This document shows positions 32,779-43,009 of a DNA stretch of 62,431 bases, in pieces. The notes under the pieces are model-generated. The model worked only from the letters and a program-made list of their open reading frames with translations. It did no database searches and was not told the DNA's origin. Origin of the DNA: Candidatus Altarchaeota archaeon (GTDB lineage Archaea; Altiarchaeota; Altiarchaeia; IMC4; QMZM01); contig JAFGDV010000015.1 of NCBI GenBank assembly GCA_016931955.1, forward strand, positions 1 through 62,431, written 5' to 3'. Numbering within the stretch: position 1 is the stretch's first letter; the number at the start of each line of letters is the position of its first letter. Made by a program: the position numbers and the translations under genes.

Positions 32779-33786
32779 ATGGAAGAGGCGATGTTGTACG
32801 AAAAGGAGGACGGTAGAGTGAAATGCGGCCTCTGTTCCCACAGATGCTCTATAACTGAGGGGAAGAGGGGTATATGCGGCGTCAGGGAGAACAGGGGAGG
32901 GACGCTTTATTCGCTGGTCTATGGTAAAGTCATAGCAGCCCATGTTGATCCTATAGAGAAGAAGCCGTTCTTCAACTTCCTGCCGGGGACCAGAAGCTTT
33001 TCCATAGCAACGGCTGGGTGTAATTTCCGCTGTGAGTTCTGCCAGAACTGGGAGATAAGCCAGGAGGCCGGGAAATACAAGGACATGCCCGGAACCTATC
33101 TGTTCCCTGAAGAAGTTATCCAACAGGCGAAGGAAAACAGGTGTGATAGCATCGCCTATACCTATACGGAGCCCACGGTCTTCTTCGAATACGCCTACGA
33201 CTCATCGGTTCTGGCGAAAGAAGGGGGTATAGCGAATCTCTACGTTACTAATGGATTCATGACAGAGGAGATGCTCAAGAAATATGACGGCTTTTTGGAT
33301 GCCGCGAACGTTGATCTGAAGAGCTTCAGCGATGAATTCTACCGAAAGGTATGTCGTGCACGCTTGGAGCCAGTTCTCGACTCCCTTAAGCTGATGAAGA
33401 AGATGGGCGTCTGGGTTGAAGTAACCACCTTGTTAATCCCAACGATGAATGATTCATCTGAGGAACTCAGGCAGATCGCAGGATTCATCAAGGACGAACT
33501 GGGAGAGGAGACCCCCTGGCACATCAGCAGGTTTCATCCCGACTACAAGATGAGGGATCTGCCTCCAACCGATCCGGGGAAGATACACGAAGCGAGGGAG
33601 ATCGGCTTGGATTCAGGCTTAAGATACGTCTACGCCGGGAACCTTCCAGGCGACCTGGGGGAGAACACCTACTGCTACAACTGCGACCATCTGTTGATAA
33701 GGAGATACGGCTTCACGGTGTACGAGAACAAGGTCAAGGACTCAAGGTGCCCGAACTGCGGCTCAAAGATCGATGGTAGATTATAG
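32779..33786 (+). CDS. amrS: AmmeMemoRadiSam system radical SAM enzyme
   Basis: The protein has 335 residues. The N-terminal Cys motif (C16, C19, C23) and GICGVREN are followed by the radical SAM cluster C81-x3-C85-x2-C88 in AGCNFRCEFCQNWEISQ. SPASM-like cysteines close the protein (YCYNCDHL, CPNCGSK). This matches the AmrS/pyruvate formate-lyase-activating-like family common in archaea, whose substrate is unknown. The usual Memo and AMMECR1 partners are not adjacent. The stop directly abuts the next start. Confidence 0.9.
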   Translation: MEEAMLYEKEDGRVKCGLCSHRCSITEGKRGICGVRENRGGTLYSLVYGKVIAAHVDPIEKKPFFNFLPGTRSFSIATAGCNFRCEFCQNWEISQEAGKYKDMPGTYLFPEEVIQQAKENRCDSIAYTYTEPTVFFEYAYDSSVLAKEGGIANLYVTNGFMTEEMLKKYDGFLDAANVDLKSFSDEFYRKVCRARLEPVLDSLKLMKKMGVWVEVTTLLIPTMNDSSEELRQIAGFIKDELGEETPWHISRFHPDYKMRDLPPTDPGKIHEAREIGLDSGLRYVYAGNLPGDLGENTYCYNCDHLLIRRYGFTVYENKVKDSRCPNCGSKIDGRL

Positions 33787-35124
33787 ATGCACAAGTTATT
33801 GGAGAAGATCCTGGAGGGGATCAAACCCTCAGAAGAGGAGCATAGGCGCGAGAAAGGTATAATAGATAGAGTGGAGAAGGCACTTCAGTTGAGGGGTGTT
33901 CGACCGCTCCTCGTAGGATCTCTGGCGAAAAAAACAGATATTAGGGCTGACAAAGACATAGACATCTTCATCCTGTTCGACCCTGGAGTAAGCAGGAAGG
34001 AGCTGGAGGAGAAGGGGCTTCAGATTGGTAGGGAGGTTTTCACTGAATTGGGTGCTGAATATGAGATAGACTATGCCGAGCACCCCTACATTAAGGGGCT
34101 CCTTGAAGGCTATGTTGTTGAAATCGTCCCATGCTATGAGACAAAAAAGCCGAAATCCGCTGTAGACCGCACACCTTACCACATCCAGTACGTGAAGAGG
34201 AAGATCCGAGAAAACAGAAGGCTGGCTGACGAGATACGGCTCATGAAACAGTTCATGAAGGGTGTGGGGGTGTATGGTGCGGAAGCTAAGGTCCAGGGCT
34301 TTTCGGGTTATCTGACAGAGTTGCTGGTCATACACTATGGCTCTTTTGAGGACGCATTGAAGGCTGCTTCAGGATGGAAGTTCAACGAAATCTTGGATCC
34401 AGAGAACCTGTGGGAGGATAAAGAAGCGTTAAGATTCTTCTTTCCGGAAGCCTCTTTGATTGTCGTGGATGCCGTAGACGAGAACAGGAACGCCGCCGCT
34501 GCTGTTTCGGAGCAGACGATGGCGAGATTCATCCACGCTGCAAGAGAATTCCTCGACAAACCCTCTAGGGACTTCTTCTTTCCGCCGGAGAAGGGGTTTC
34601 CCTCACCTGAGGAGCTGGTTGCAAGGATGGAGTCCAGGGGCACAAGGTTTATCGCAATAGAGTTCACGCATGGTAGGATTAATCCTAACACCCTTTATTC
34701 TCAGCTTAGGAAGACAAGGGATTCCATTGTCAGACACATAGATGGGGTTGGATTCAAGGTCCTGAAGTCAGGGATCTGGACTGATGAGGAGCATCTTTCA
34801 GTGATCCTTTTGGAGTTCGAGGTCTGGATTCTTCCGCCCATAGAGCACAGACTGGGCCCGCCCATAGACATGAGCCTTGAGGAGCAGGACAGTTTCGTGG
34901 AAAAGTACAAAGACTATAGGCCAAGGATCGAGAAGGGTCGCTGGGTTGCTGAAGTGAGACGGGAGATTATCCATGTGGAGGAATTGATCTCGGAGATCCT
35001 GGAGGAAAGAAGAGGATTCGGGAAGAATCTAAGGGAGTTAGAAGAGATAAGCATGGTAGAAGACAAATATATACTGAAAATTGATGGAAAAAAATTCCTG
35101 AAGTTCCTAGGAGAGTTTACTTGA
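33787..35124 (+). CDS. cca: CCA tRNA nucleotidyltransferase, archaeal class I
   Basis: The protein has 445 residues, typical size. It adds CCA to tRNA 3' ends. The nucleotidyltransferase core reads LLVGSLAKKTDIRADKDIDIFI: G44/S45 and catalytic Asp57/Asp59. The third acid lies in VVEIVPCY. The tRNA-binding body includes RLMKQFMKGVGVYGAE and GFSGYLTELLVIHYG, both family signatures. It follows amrS with no gap. Its end overlaps the secY end by 8 bp on the opposite strand. Confidence 0.95.
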   Translation: MHKLLEKILEGIKPSEEEHRREKGIIDRVEKALQLRGVRPLLVGSLAKKTDIRADKDIDIFILFDPGVSRKELEEKGLQIGREVFTELGAEYEIDYAEHPYIKGLLEGYVVEIVPCYETKKPKSAVDRTPYHIQYVKRKIRENRRLADEIRLMKQFMKGVGVYGAEAKVQGFSGYLTELLVIHYGSFEDALKAASGWKFNEILDPENLWEDKEALRFFFPEASLIVVDAVDENRNAAAAVSEQTMARFIHAAREFLDKPSRDFFFPPEKGFPSPEELVARMESRGTRFIAIEFTHGRINPNTLYSQLRKTRDSIVRHIDGVGFKVLKSGIWTDEEHLSVILLEFEVWILPPIEHRLGPPIDMSLEEQDSFVEKYKDYRPRIEKGRWVAEVRREIIHVEELISEILEERRGFGKNLRELEEISMVEDKYILKIDGKKFLKFLGEFT

Positions 35125-36538
35125 CCTTTCCCATGAATTTTCTGAATGCTGGGTGCATTTCGCTCATCTGTTCTTTCTGCACTTCCTCGTAGAGGCGGTA
35201 TAGTATTCCCACTGTTAGGAGTATGCCTGTGCCGGAGCCTATCGCACCTAATAGATCGGCTCCTGCGGCCAGTAAGCCGACTGCAATGGAGCTGATGACG
35301 GTTATCTGTGGGATGTATCTGTTAAGTACGTTCTCTATAACCCTCTTGTCTCTCCTAAAGCCGGGGATCTGCATACCGCTCTGCTGTATCTGTTCAGCGA
35401 CCTTGTCTGCTGAAAGTCCCGTGGTTTCGACCCAGAAATTCCCGAAGAGAACGCACAATGCAGTGAAAATTATGAGGTAGATGCCTAGGTGTATGAGTAC
35501 GTTGACGTCCATCAACTCATAGATTTTGTTTGGATTAAGGATACCATTGAGATCTCCGAGGGTGATGTATCTTGTTGCAGTGTAGACGAAATTCTGCACT
35601 GGATTCATCTGATCCTCTATGGGGTTTTGTATGTTGACTCCCACCATCGCTGGCAGCATCTGGACGTTTGCGAGAAGCGCGGCTGCAAGAATAACAGGTA
35701 TGTTGGAGACGTAGAAGAACTTTATCGGGTATCTGCCTCCAACGCCCCTTATTCCGCCGTAGGATAGGGGTATCTCAATCCTCATCGACTCGCAGAAGAC
35801 AACAACAAGGAAGACCACGATCGTGGCTATTACGGGGAACAGTATCGTCAGGTCAAACATGCCCTTGTTCGCTTCTTCTATGAAGAGGGGTATGTAGCCT
35901 AGCCTGTCTGTGAATCTTATCGGATCCAGCCATTGGAGGAATGTAAGTGATGCGCTGATTATCTCCTTTGAGACCCCTCCGGCGATGAATAATCCGATGC
36001 CTGAGCCGATGCCCCACTTTGAGACGATTTCGTCCATGTACATCAATAGAATGGAGCCTAAGGCTATCTGGAACACTGTGAAATGAACGAATGGGTGTGT
36101 GAGTCCCCAAGAAGCCCCCAGGTATTGTTCACCTAATCTGAAACCAACTACTACAGCGTATGCCTCAAAGAGGGCAATTATTACTGTCAGGATCTTCTGG
36201 GCTCCTTGGAACAACGCCTTCCCATCCTGTGTAGTAAGGTCTATGTCGAGCATCTTGGCTCCGACCAACAGTTGCAGTACAATTGATGCTGTAACGATCG
36301 GTCCAATGCCCGTGGAGATGATTGTGCCCATGGTGCTGGCAAATATTGCCGCAAACTGCTGGTATGAGGCTGGCAGATCCCTCTGCTCGACGTGTACGGG
36401 ATATATGACTCCCATCACAAAGAAGAGAAAGAGAACAGCCACAGTCCAGGTAAGTTTTTCCTTGAAGGGCACGTGCCTTTTCGGGAGCCTAACCTCTGGG
36501 ATGTACTTTATGATCGGGCGGATGAACTCGAGATCCAT
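35117..36538 (-). CDS. secY: Protein translocase subunit SecY
   Basis: The protein has 473 residues and ten membrane helices. It forms the protein export channel with SecE and Sec61beta. Typical pieces are present: the plug and helix 2 region ASTMGTIISTGIGPIVTASIVLQ, ISKWGIGSG-type VSKWGIGSGIGLFIAGG, RIEIPLSYGGIRGVGGRYPIKFFYVSNIPVI in the cytosolic loop, and PGFRRDKRVIENVLNRYIP. It is the last gene of the leftward ribosomal array, as in most archaea, directly after L15. Confidence 0.97.
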   Translation of the reverse strand: MDLEFIRPIIKYIPEVRLPKRHVPFKEKLTWTVAVLFLFFVMGVIYPVHVEQRDLPASYQQFAAIFASTMGTIISTGIGPIVTASIVLQLLVGAKMLDIDLTTQDGKALFQGAQKILTVIIALFEAYAVVVGFRLGEQYLGASWGLTHPFVHFTVFQIALGSILLMYMDEIVSKWGIGSGIGLFIAGGVSKEIISASLTFLQWLDPIRFTDRLGYIPLFIEEANKGMFDLTILFPVIATIVVFLVVVFCESMRIEIPLSYGGIRGVGGRYPIKFFYVSNIPVILAAALLANVQMLPAMVGVNIQNPIEDQMNPVQNFVYTATRYITLGDLNGILNPNKIYELMDVNVLIHLGIYLIIFTALCVLFGNFWVETTGLSADKVAEQIQQSGMQIPGFRRDKRVIENVLNRYIPQITVISSIAVGLLAAGADLLGAIGSGTGILLTVGILYRLYEEVQKEQMSEMHPAFRKFMGKVK

Positions 36539-36539
36539 T

Positions 36540-36980
36540 TTATTCTGGCATCTCTACCTTGCCCCCAGCGTCTTCGATCTTCGTTGCAGCAAGCTTGGAG
36601 CAGGAGTCAACTACAACATCCACGGGATGAGTGATCTTACCCGAACCTAGAAGCTTATCATATCCCATGGCCCTGAGATCGATAGAGTATTTCTTGTTTT
36701 TGATTTCTGCTTTTTTCTCGCTTACAAGGAGTTCAAGGTTTTGCTCTATGCAGCCCACGTTTATTGTCTTCAGTTTCTTGACGACCGCTGGCGGTCTCTT
36801 GAATCCGGTGTAGCCGAAATAGTTTGGCATGTATTTGCTGACGTAGGACCACTTGTGTTTCTTGCTTCCAGCCATGCCTCTCCCACCGTGACTTCCGGCG
36901 CCCCTGTGCTTTTGGGTGTTTCCGTATCCGCAGGTTCTACTACCTCTCAGCTTCCTTATCTTTCTTGCATTATGTGCCAT
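36540..36980 (-). CDS. rpl15: Ribosomal protein uL15
   Basis: The protein has 146 residues of the large subunit. The glycine-rich basic N-terminus (RKLRGSRTCGYG, HRGAGSHGGRGMAGS, KHKW) and the later NVGCIEQNLELL region are typical of archaeal uL15. The stop is 1 nt before the secY ATG, and the gene begins 6 nt after uL30. Position and sequence agree fully with the spc-type operon. Confidence 0.96.
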   Translation of the reverse strand: MAHNARKIRKLRGSRTCGYGNTQKHRGAGSHGGRGMAGSKKHKWSYVSKYMPNYFGYTGFKRPPAVVKKLKTINVGCIEQNLELLVSEKKAEIKNKKYSIDLRAMGYDKLLGSGKITHPVDVVVDSCSKLAATKIEDAGGKVEMPE

Positions 36981-36986
36981 CCTTGA

Positions 36987-37469
36987 TCACAGCATACTAT
37001 CCAAGAGTTCGTTGATCTTTCCCCCCCTGTAGCCGAGGGCTCCTCCAATGGAGTAGGGGTGTTTTATTCCCTTCCTCTCGTATCCCTTCTTAGGTGGATT
37101 TAGTCTGAAGACAGGCTTCAGACCAGTAATCTCCTTAATCTCTGTCTTGAATTTCATGTAGTCGTCTGAGAATTTCTTGACGGACTTGTATTTGCTGTTC
37201 TTCTTCATGTAGGCGTCTGTAAGGCCTTCGCCGCCAGTCACCTGACCCCTTGTTTCAAGTATCTTCTCTATCAGCTCAGGTGCTATCTCACCCCAGGTTA
37301 CGTAGTCCTTTACCTTGTTTATCATACCAGCATATTCTTTTCTGTCGTCGATTATGACGCAGTGGTTCACCCTATTGAGGTTAAGCAGCCTTAGTGTCTC
37401 TTCTATGTCGCTTCTAACATGCACTTTTCCGCGTACTCGCAAAACAGCAAGCCTTTTTTTGTCCGCCAT
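36987..37469 (-). CDS. rpl30: Ribosomal protein uL30
   Basis: The protein has 160 residues, the long archaeal form. The N-terminal LAVLRVRGKVHVRSDIEETLRLLNL fits uL30. The extension ends with the archaeal/eukaryotic KPVFRLNPPKKGYERKGIKHPYSIGGALGYRG block. It sits between uS5 and uL15, as expected. Confidence 0.96.
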   Translation of the reverse strand: MADKKRLAVLRVRGKVHVRSDIEETLRLLNLNRVNHCVIIDDRKEYAGMINKVKDYVTWGEIAPELIEKILETRGQVTGGEGLTDAYMKKNSKYKSVKKFSDDYMKFKTEIKEITGLKPVFRLNPPKKGYERKGIKHPYSIGGALGYRGGKINELLDSML

Positions 37470-37470
37470 T

Positions 37471-38178
37471 TTAGACTAAACCGGAGTGTATTTTAAGGTT
37501 TTCCGTTTCTTTTTCGTCGATCTTCATCTTGTTTGTGTTTTCTAATGCGTCGAGGACGGCGAATGCGAAGTTTATGCTGGTTCTAGTGTAGCCTTCGGTG
37601 TGAACCCACACATCGGAGATCCCAGCAAGGGTGAGGATCTTTCTCACTATCGCCCCGCCAACCAATCCTGTTCCCTTTGGCGCCGGCGAAAGGTAGACTC
37701 GAACGCTTCCGCTTTTACCCGTCACCTTGAACGGTACAGTATGGACTTGGCCGCATCGGCACTCCCAGCTACCACAACCCCTCTTTATCCTCTTTATGTT
37801 GAGTTTTGCCTTCTCAATGGACTTTCTGATCGTTGGCCCAGCCTCCTTACCCTTTGCCTTCCCGACTCCAACGTATCCGTTTTTGTTGCCTACGGCGGTG
37901 ACAACGCGGAACCTCATCCTCCTACCGGAATCGGTGGTCCTCTGCACCCGCGAGACGTCTATTATCTCTTCCTCCATGTCCGCTAGTAGGTAGTCTACTA
38001 TCTCGACCTCCTTTATTGGGGTAGAATATTCCATTATCTCATCGATGTTCTCTATCTTACCTAAACGTACCTTCCGGCCCAGCTCTGTTTTAGGTTCCCA
38101 GCCGGTGAGTTCTTTCTTTACTTCCCCAACCTTCACTACCTCGGTCTCCTCTTCAATTTCCTCTTTTCTTATTTTCAT
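37471..38178 (-). CDS. rps5: Ribosomal protein uS5
   Basis: The protein has 235 residues of the small subunit. The double-stranded RNA-binding part reads RMRFRVVTAVGNKNGYVGVGKAKGKE. A Cys-containing insert (RGCGSWECRCGQVHTVPFKV) is typical of archaeal uS5. The C-terminal domain (APKGTGLVGGAIVRKILTLAGI) is complete. It overlaps the uL18 end by 26 bp, indicating coupling. Confidence 0.96.
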   Translation of the reverse strand: MKIRKEEIEEETEVVKVGEVKKELTGWEPKTELGRKVRLGKIENIDEIMEYSTPIKEVEIVDYLLADMEEEIIDVSRVQRTTDSGRRMRFRVVTAVGNKNGYVGVGKAKGKEAGPTIRKSIEKAKLNIKRIKRGCGSWECRCGQVHTVPFKVTGKSGSVRVYLSPAPKGTGLVGGAIVRKILTLAGISDVWVHTEGYTRTSINFAFAVLDALENTNKMKIDEKETENLKIHSGLV

Positions 38179-38695
38179 TTTTGAAGGCTTCTGTAAGTTT
38201 TTCTCTTACCTCCGTAAATTCCTTTGTTATGTTTTCCTTACCTATCTGGGCTATGTGTTCGCCGGATATTCTTTTTTCGTCGGGGAACATACCCTCGTCG
38301 GCGGGGATCTTCAATCCCGAGTCCATTGCGCCCTTCAAAACAGCATAACGCCGAGAGCCTTTTATGGACTGAAGAAGACCGATGTCGAGCACAGCCTTCT
38401 TTATGCCTTTCTTCTGCCCGCGAAGCCCGCATAGGAGTCCTGTTAGGTAGGCAGCCGGCGTATTTCCAGTAGCTGCATTCCAGCCGAACTTCTTCAATTC
38501 CTTTGAATTAGCCGATGAAATGACCATGTCTCCATTAGTTCTGTAGTCTATCAATTGTGCGGTAATATGTTTGTTGGATGGTCTCACAACCAACCTTGTT
38601 GTCTTGGACTTCAGGAGGCCAAGCCTCTTCATGTAATCGGTTTTGCCCTCCCGTTTTCTCCTGTATTGCACAACATAGTCTGCTTTTTTTGCCAT
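38153..38695 (-). CDS. rpl18: Ribosomal protein uL18
   Basis: The protein has 180 residues and binds 5S rRNA. Archaeal signatures: YRRKREGKTDYMKRLGLLKS, RLVVRPSNKHITAQLIDY, and NTPAAYLTGLLCGLRG. It starts 1 nt after eL19 and overlaps uS5. A typical spc-operon member. Confidence 0.96.
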   Translation of the reverse strand: MAKKADYVVQYRRKREGKTDYMKRLGLLKSKTTRLVVRPSNKHITAQLIDYRTNGDMVISSANSKELKKFGWNAATGNTPAAYLTGLLCGLRGQKKGIKKAVLDIGLLQSIKGSRRYAVLKGAMDSGLKIPADEGMFPDEKRISGEHIAQIGKENITKEFTEVREKLTEAFKNENKKRGN

Positions 38696-38696
38696 C

Positions 38697-39140
38697 CTAT
38701 TGTTTTAACCTCTCAATGTGTTCCCTTAAATGCCTTCTTGAGTGGAACAGGTTTCCTTTGACCTGCCCGTAGAGTTTTCTGTATTCTGTAGCTGTTATAT
38801 CCTTGTTTTCCTTCATCTTCTTGAGCTCGTCTCTGAGGGCGCGGATCTTGGACATCCAGGTTTCCTTGCTTGGCCTTCTTGCATTCTTTGTGCCGCTGCG
38901 GCGTCCATGACCCGTTCTCCTACCCTTCTTCTTCTGTGCTGTCCTCTTGCGCACCCTCCCAGTGCTTATCCCTCTCTTGGGTTTTGCCGTGATTGCGCCG
39001 GTGGCTATGTGGTGTCTGATGTCGTCTCTCGTTATGGCTTTCGATACGTCTTCCTGCATTTCAGGGTCGATCTTCACCCGGTTAACGCCCACGTCAAGGA
39101 TTTCCGACGCTATTCTTTTTTGTCCCACAAGGTTCATCAT
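38697..39140 (-). CDS. rpl19e: Ribosomal protein eL19
   Basis: The protein has 147 residues of the large subunit, archaeal/eukaryotic only. Clear blocks: QKRIASEILDVGVNRVKIDP, RGRKKKRGRRTGHG-type KKKGRRTGHGRRSGTKNAR, and WMSKIRALRDELKKM. Its start overlaps the eL32 stop by 4 bp (ATGA type), so the two are coupled. Confidence 0.96.
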   Translation of the reverse strand: MMNLVGQKRIASEILDVGVNRVKIDPEMQEDVSKAITRDDIRHHIATGAITAKPKRGISTGRVRKRTAQKKKGRRTGHGRRSGTKNARRPSKETWMSKIRALRDELKKMKENKDITATEYRKLYGQVKGNLFHSRRHLREHIERLKQ

Positions 39141-39781
39141 AGCTCACCCCTTCTTGGGTTTAGTATCGTTATCTTTCTATCATTTGCCAGCTTGATGAGT
39201 TCGTTTCTCTTCTTCCGTCCGATGCAGGCGGCTATTATAGCAGCCTCCTTTTTGGTGTCGATGTTCTCCAACTCGTATGTGTTATGGATTAGTATGGGGT
39301 AGAAGCCATATGGGTGGATCCCTCTCACAGAGGCGGGGTTTCTGTAGCCCGTCTTCGGTAGCTTGCCCTTTCCTCTCTTACCCTCAGCCTTTTTGCTGTC
39401 GATGCCTCTTGGAGTACGCCACTTGTCCTTCAACCTCTTCAGTTTCCCAAGCTCTTGTCTCACAAACTTGGGTTTCTTTTTCCTCAGTTTTTTGATTTCT
39501 GTGATGTCCTTCTTCACACGGAATTTGATCTTTTCTATGGGCTTCCCCTTCCCTTCTTTGGCTTTCCTTTCTTCTGGTTTCTTTTCTGTTATCCCCTCTT
39601 CCTTGACAGCCTTCTTCCTTGGTTTCCTTTCAGCCTTCTTCTTCGGTGTCGCAGCCTTCTTTTTTACTGGTTTCTTCTCTAACTTCTTTTTCTTGTCCTC
39701 TACTTTGACCTTCGCAGCCTTCTTCGGTTTCTTTTCTGCCTTCTCTTTGGTTTTTGAGCCTTCAGACGATTTTTTTACCAT
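39137..39781 (-). CDS. rpl32e: Ribosomal protein eL32 with long Lys-rich N-terminal tail
   Basis: The 214 residues start at ATG 39779-39781. The C-terminal 125 residues are eL32 (FVRQELGKLKRLKDKWRTPRG, GYRNPASVRGIHPYGF, IIAACIGRKKRNELIKLA). The first 85 or so are Lys/Ala/Pro/Glu-rich (EKKPKKAAKVKV, KKKAATPKKKAERKPRKK) and resemble histone H1 tails. Extensions occur in some archaeal eL32 proteins, but this one is highly basic. It overlaps uL6 by 20 bp. Confidence 0.93.
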   Translation of the reverse strand: MVKKSSEGSKTKEKAEKKPKKAAKVKVEDKKKKLEKKPVKKKAATPKKKAERKPRKKAVKEEGITEKKPEERKAKEGKGKPIEKIKFRVKKDITEIKKLRKKKPKFVRQELGKLKRLKDKWRTPRGIDSKKAEGKRGKGKLPKTGYRNPASVRGIHPYGFYPILIHNTYELENIDTKKEAAIIAACIGRKKRNELIKLANDRKITILNPRRGEL

Positions 39782-40304
39782 CTTTTTCAACTATGTATAT
39801 GCCGTCTTGGAATACTCTAGGATCTAAGCCGATTATCCTTGTAACCTGCTCGAGGTTGGCTGCTGTCTGCGACACATTCTCCTTGTTGTATCCGGTGACG
39901 GTAATATCCTGACCTTTAACGTCCACTGAAACGTTTTTGAGAATCTTTGTCTTCCTTGGGAACCTCTCACCCAAGAAGTTTTCTATTAGTATGGTATCGC
40001 CTTGAGTCTTCACCGTCATCGGGAAGTGAGAATAGACAACCCTCAGCTTGTATGTTATGCCATCAGATACCCCGCGGATCATGTTCTGTATATGCCCTCT
40101 CCAAGTCCCGAGAAGGGCTTTCTGTCTTTTCTTATCTGAGCCAGCCCCCAATATGACTGAGTTGTCTTTTTTTGTGATCTTTAACCTGCTGGCAGGGAAC
40201 TTCTTGCTTGATTCTCCGAGTTTTCCCTTAATGATCACATTGTTGTCTTTGATTTCGATGTCGACCCCTTCTGGTATCTTTATCTCGGCCTTGGTGTCTG
40301 TCAT
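39762..40304 (-). CDS. rpl6: Ribosomal protein uL6
   Basis: The protein has 180 residues of the large subunit near the factor-binding site. It has two similar domains, opening IKIPEGVDIEIKDNNVIIKG and including NMIRGVSDGITYKLRVVYSHFPM and FLGERFPRKTKIL, all typical of archaeal uL6. It follows uS8 by 4 nt. Confidence 0.96.
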   Translation of the reverse strand: MTDTKAEIKIPEGVDIEIKDNNVIIKGKLGESSKKFPASRLKITKKDNSVILGAGSDKKRQKALLGTWRGHIQNMIRGVSDGITYKLRVVYSHFPMTVKTQGDTILIENFLGERFPRKTKILKNVSVDVKGQDITVTGYNKENVSQTAANLEQVTRIIGLDPRVFQDGIYIVEKDGKKIV

Positions 40305-40308
40305 TTTG

Positions 40309-40698
40309 TTAGTATACGTATACCAGCAGTCTTCCTCCGAGTCCTTTCTCTTTGGCTTCTGTGTGGCTCATAATCCCTTGTGGGGTACTTACCACGAGGA
40401 GTCCGAAATCTCTTGCGGGGAGGAATTGTCTCTCCCATTTCTGGAATTCATCCTGTTTTACGGCATACCTGGGTTTGATGATGCCGCAGTCGTTTATCCT
40501 CTTTACCAGTTTTATCCTGATGTCGCCCCCTCGCCCGTCTTCTGAGACCTCGAACTCGCCTATGTAGCCCCCCTTCTGGAACATCCTCAGTATTTCGATC
40601 AACAGCTTGGACTTTGGTTTGACGGTACACTCGGACCTGCCTACCCTCTCATAGTTCTTTATGTTCGCTATTGCGTCGTTTATTATGTCGTGCCTCAT
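40309..40698 (-). CDS. rps8: Ribosomal protein uS8
   Basis: The 129 residues start at ATG 40696-40698 (MRHDIINDAIANIKNYE); a TTG six codons upstream is less likely. The C-terminus with ARDFGLLVVSTPQGIMSHTEAKEKGLGGRLL is diagnostic. It follows uS12 with a 76 bp AT-rich gap that may hold a promoter. In most archaea uS14 precedes it; here it does not. Confidence 0.95.
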   Translation of the reverse strand: MRHDIINDAIANIKNYERVGRSECTVKPKSKLLIEILRMFQKGGYIGEFEVSEDGRGGDIRIKLVKRINDCGIIKPRYAVKQDEFQKWERQFLPARDFGLLVVSTPQGIMSHTEAKEKGLGGRLLVYVY

Positions 40699-40774
40699 TT
40701 TGTCTTTTATACTCAAAACGAATAGAATAAAGATATTGGAAAGAAGAAATATTAATGAAGACCTTTTTTTCAGC

Positions 40775-41203
40775 TTATCTCTGGGGTTTCTCTTTTCTGT
40801 GGTGCCATAGTTCGTTCAACGAGAGATCGTTGACAGCTATCACTTTATATCGAACACCTGAGATGTCACCCATCGATCTGCTCTTTCGACCGCCTATTCC
40901 CTCAATCGTTACCTCATCGTGTTCGTCTATAAAAGTCACGGCCTTGTCCCCGGGACAAAAAGCAGTCACCTGCCTGCCGTTCTTGAGTAGTTGAACCCTG
41001 ACGCACTTTCTTATTGCGGAATTCGGCTGCTTTGCCTCAATACCCACCTTCTCGAGCACTATCCCCTTCGCCTGCGGCGCTCCTTCCAGTGGATCGTGTT
41101 TCTTCTTTAGTTTGAGGACTCTCCTAGCATAGTCTGATTTCTTCCACCTGAACTTGTGCCTCCTATCTTCAAGCTTCTTACCTGCGAACTCTCCCATTCC
41201 CAT
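40775..41203 (-). CDS. rps12: Ribosomal protein uS12
   Basis: The protein has 142 residues of the decoding site. Typical segments: [24 protein letters not shown], the [15 protein letters not shown] motif and [14 protein letters not shown]. It follows nusA in the RNA polymerase operon, the standard archaeal place. The usual next genes (uS7, EF-2) are missing and the uS8 cluster follows directly. Confidence 0.96.
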   Translation of the reverse strand: MGMGEFAGKKLEDRRHKFRWKKSDYARRVLKLKKKHDPLEGAPQAKGIVLEKVGIEAKQPNSAIRKCVRVQLLKNGRQVTAFCPGDKAVTFIDEHDEVTIEGIGGRKSRSMGDISGVRYKVIAVNDLSLNELWHHRKEKPQR

Positions 41204-41216
41204 TTTAGTACATATA

Positions 41217-41622
41217 CTATATCACTTTGATGTTTATATTATCGATGTCGTAGTGTCTCTTAGACATCTCCTTAGCCAACTTTATCCTGACACCTTCTTG
41301 GCCGATGACCCTTTTCCTATCCTTCTTATTTACGTCTATGTCCACTACCTTCTCGTTGTTGAGTTCATGTATCCTCACCTGCCTCACCTTCACAGGATGG
41401 AAGAGGTTCTTGATGAAATCGTTGACGCTTTCCGAGAATTCAACCACAAAAACGCTTTTCCCGATGACTTGGCGGACCTTCTCTATGTTCGAACCGTTCT
41501 TGCCGATGGCTAACCCCATGTCTCCCTTGTTCACGAGGAAACACATGGAGTTTTGGATCTGAACGCAGTCCTTGACCCTCGCTCCAGTCAACGTTTCGAA
41601 GAGGGTCATATACTTTATCTCT

Positions 41623-41648
<26 letters not shown>
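41217..41648 (-). CDS. nusA: NusA-like transcription factor (archaeal)
   Basis: The protein has 143 residues and two KH domains without the other bacterial NusA parts, as in archaea. GxxG loops are visible in [12 protein letters not shown] and [12 protein letters not shown]. It is thought to act in transcription termination or elongation. It overlaps eL30 by 26 bp and precedes uS12 by 13 bp. Confidence 0.93.
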
Positions 41649-43004
<1,356 letters not shown>

Positions 43005-43009
43005 TCAGT

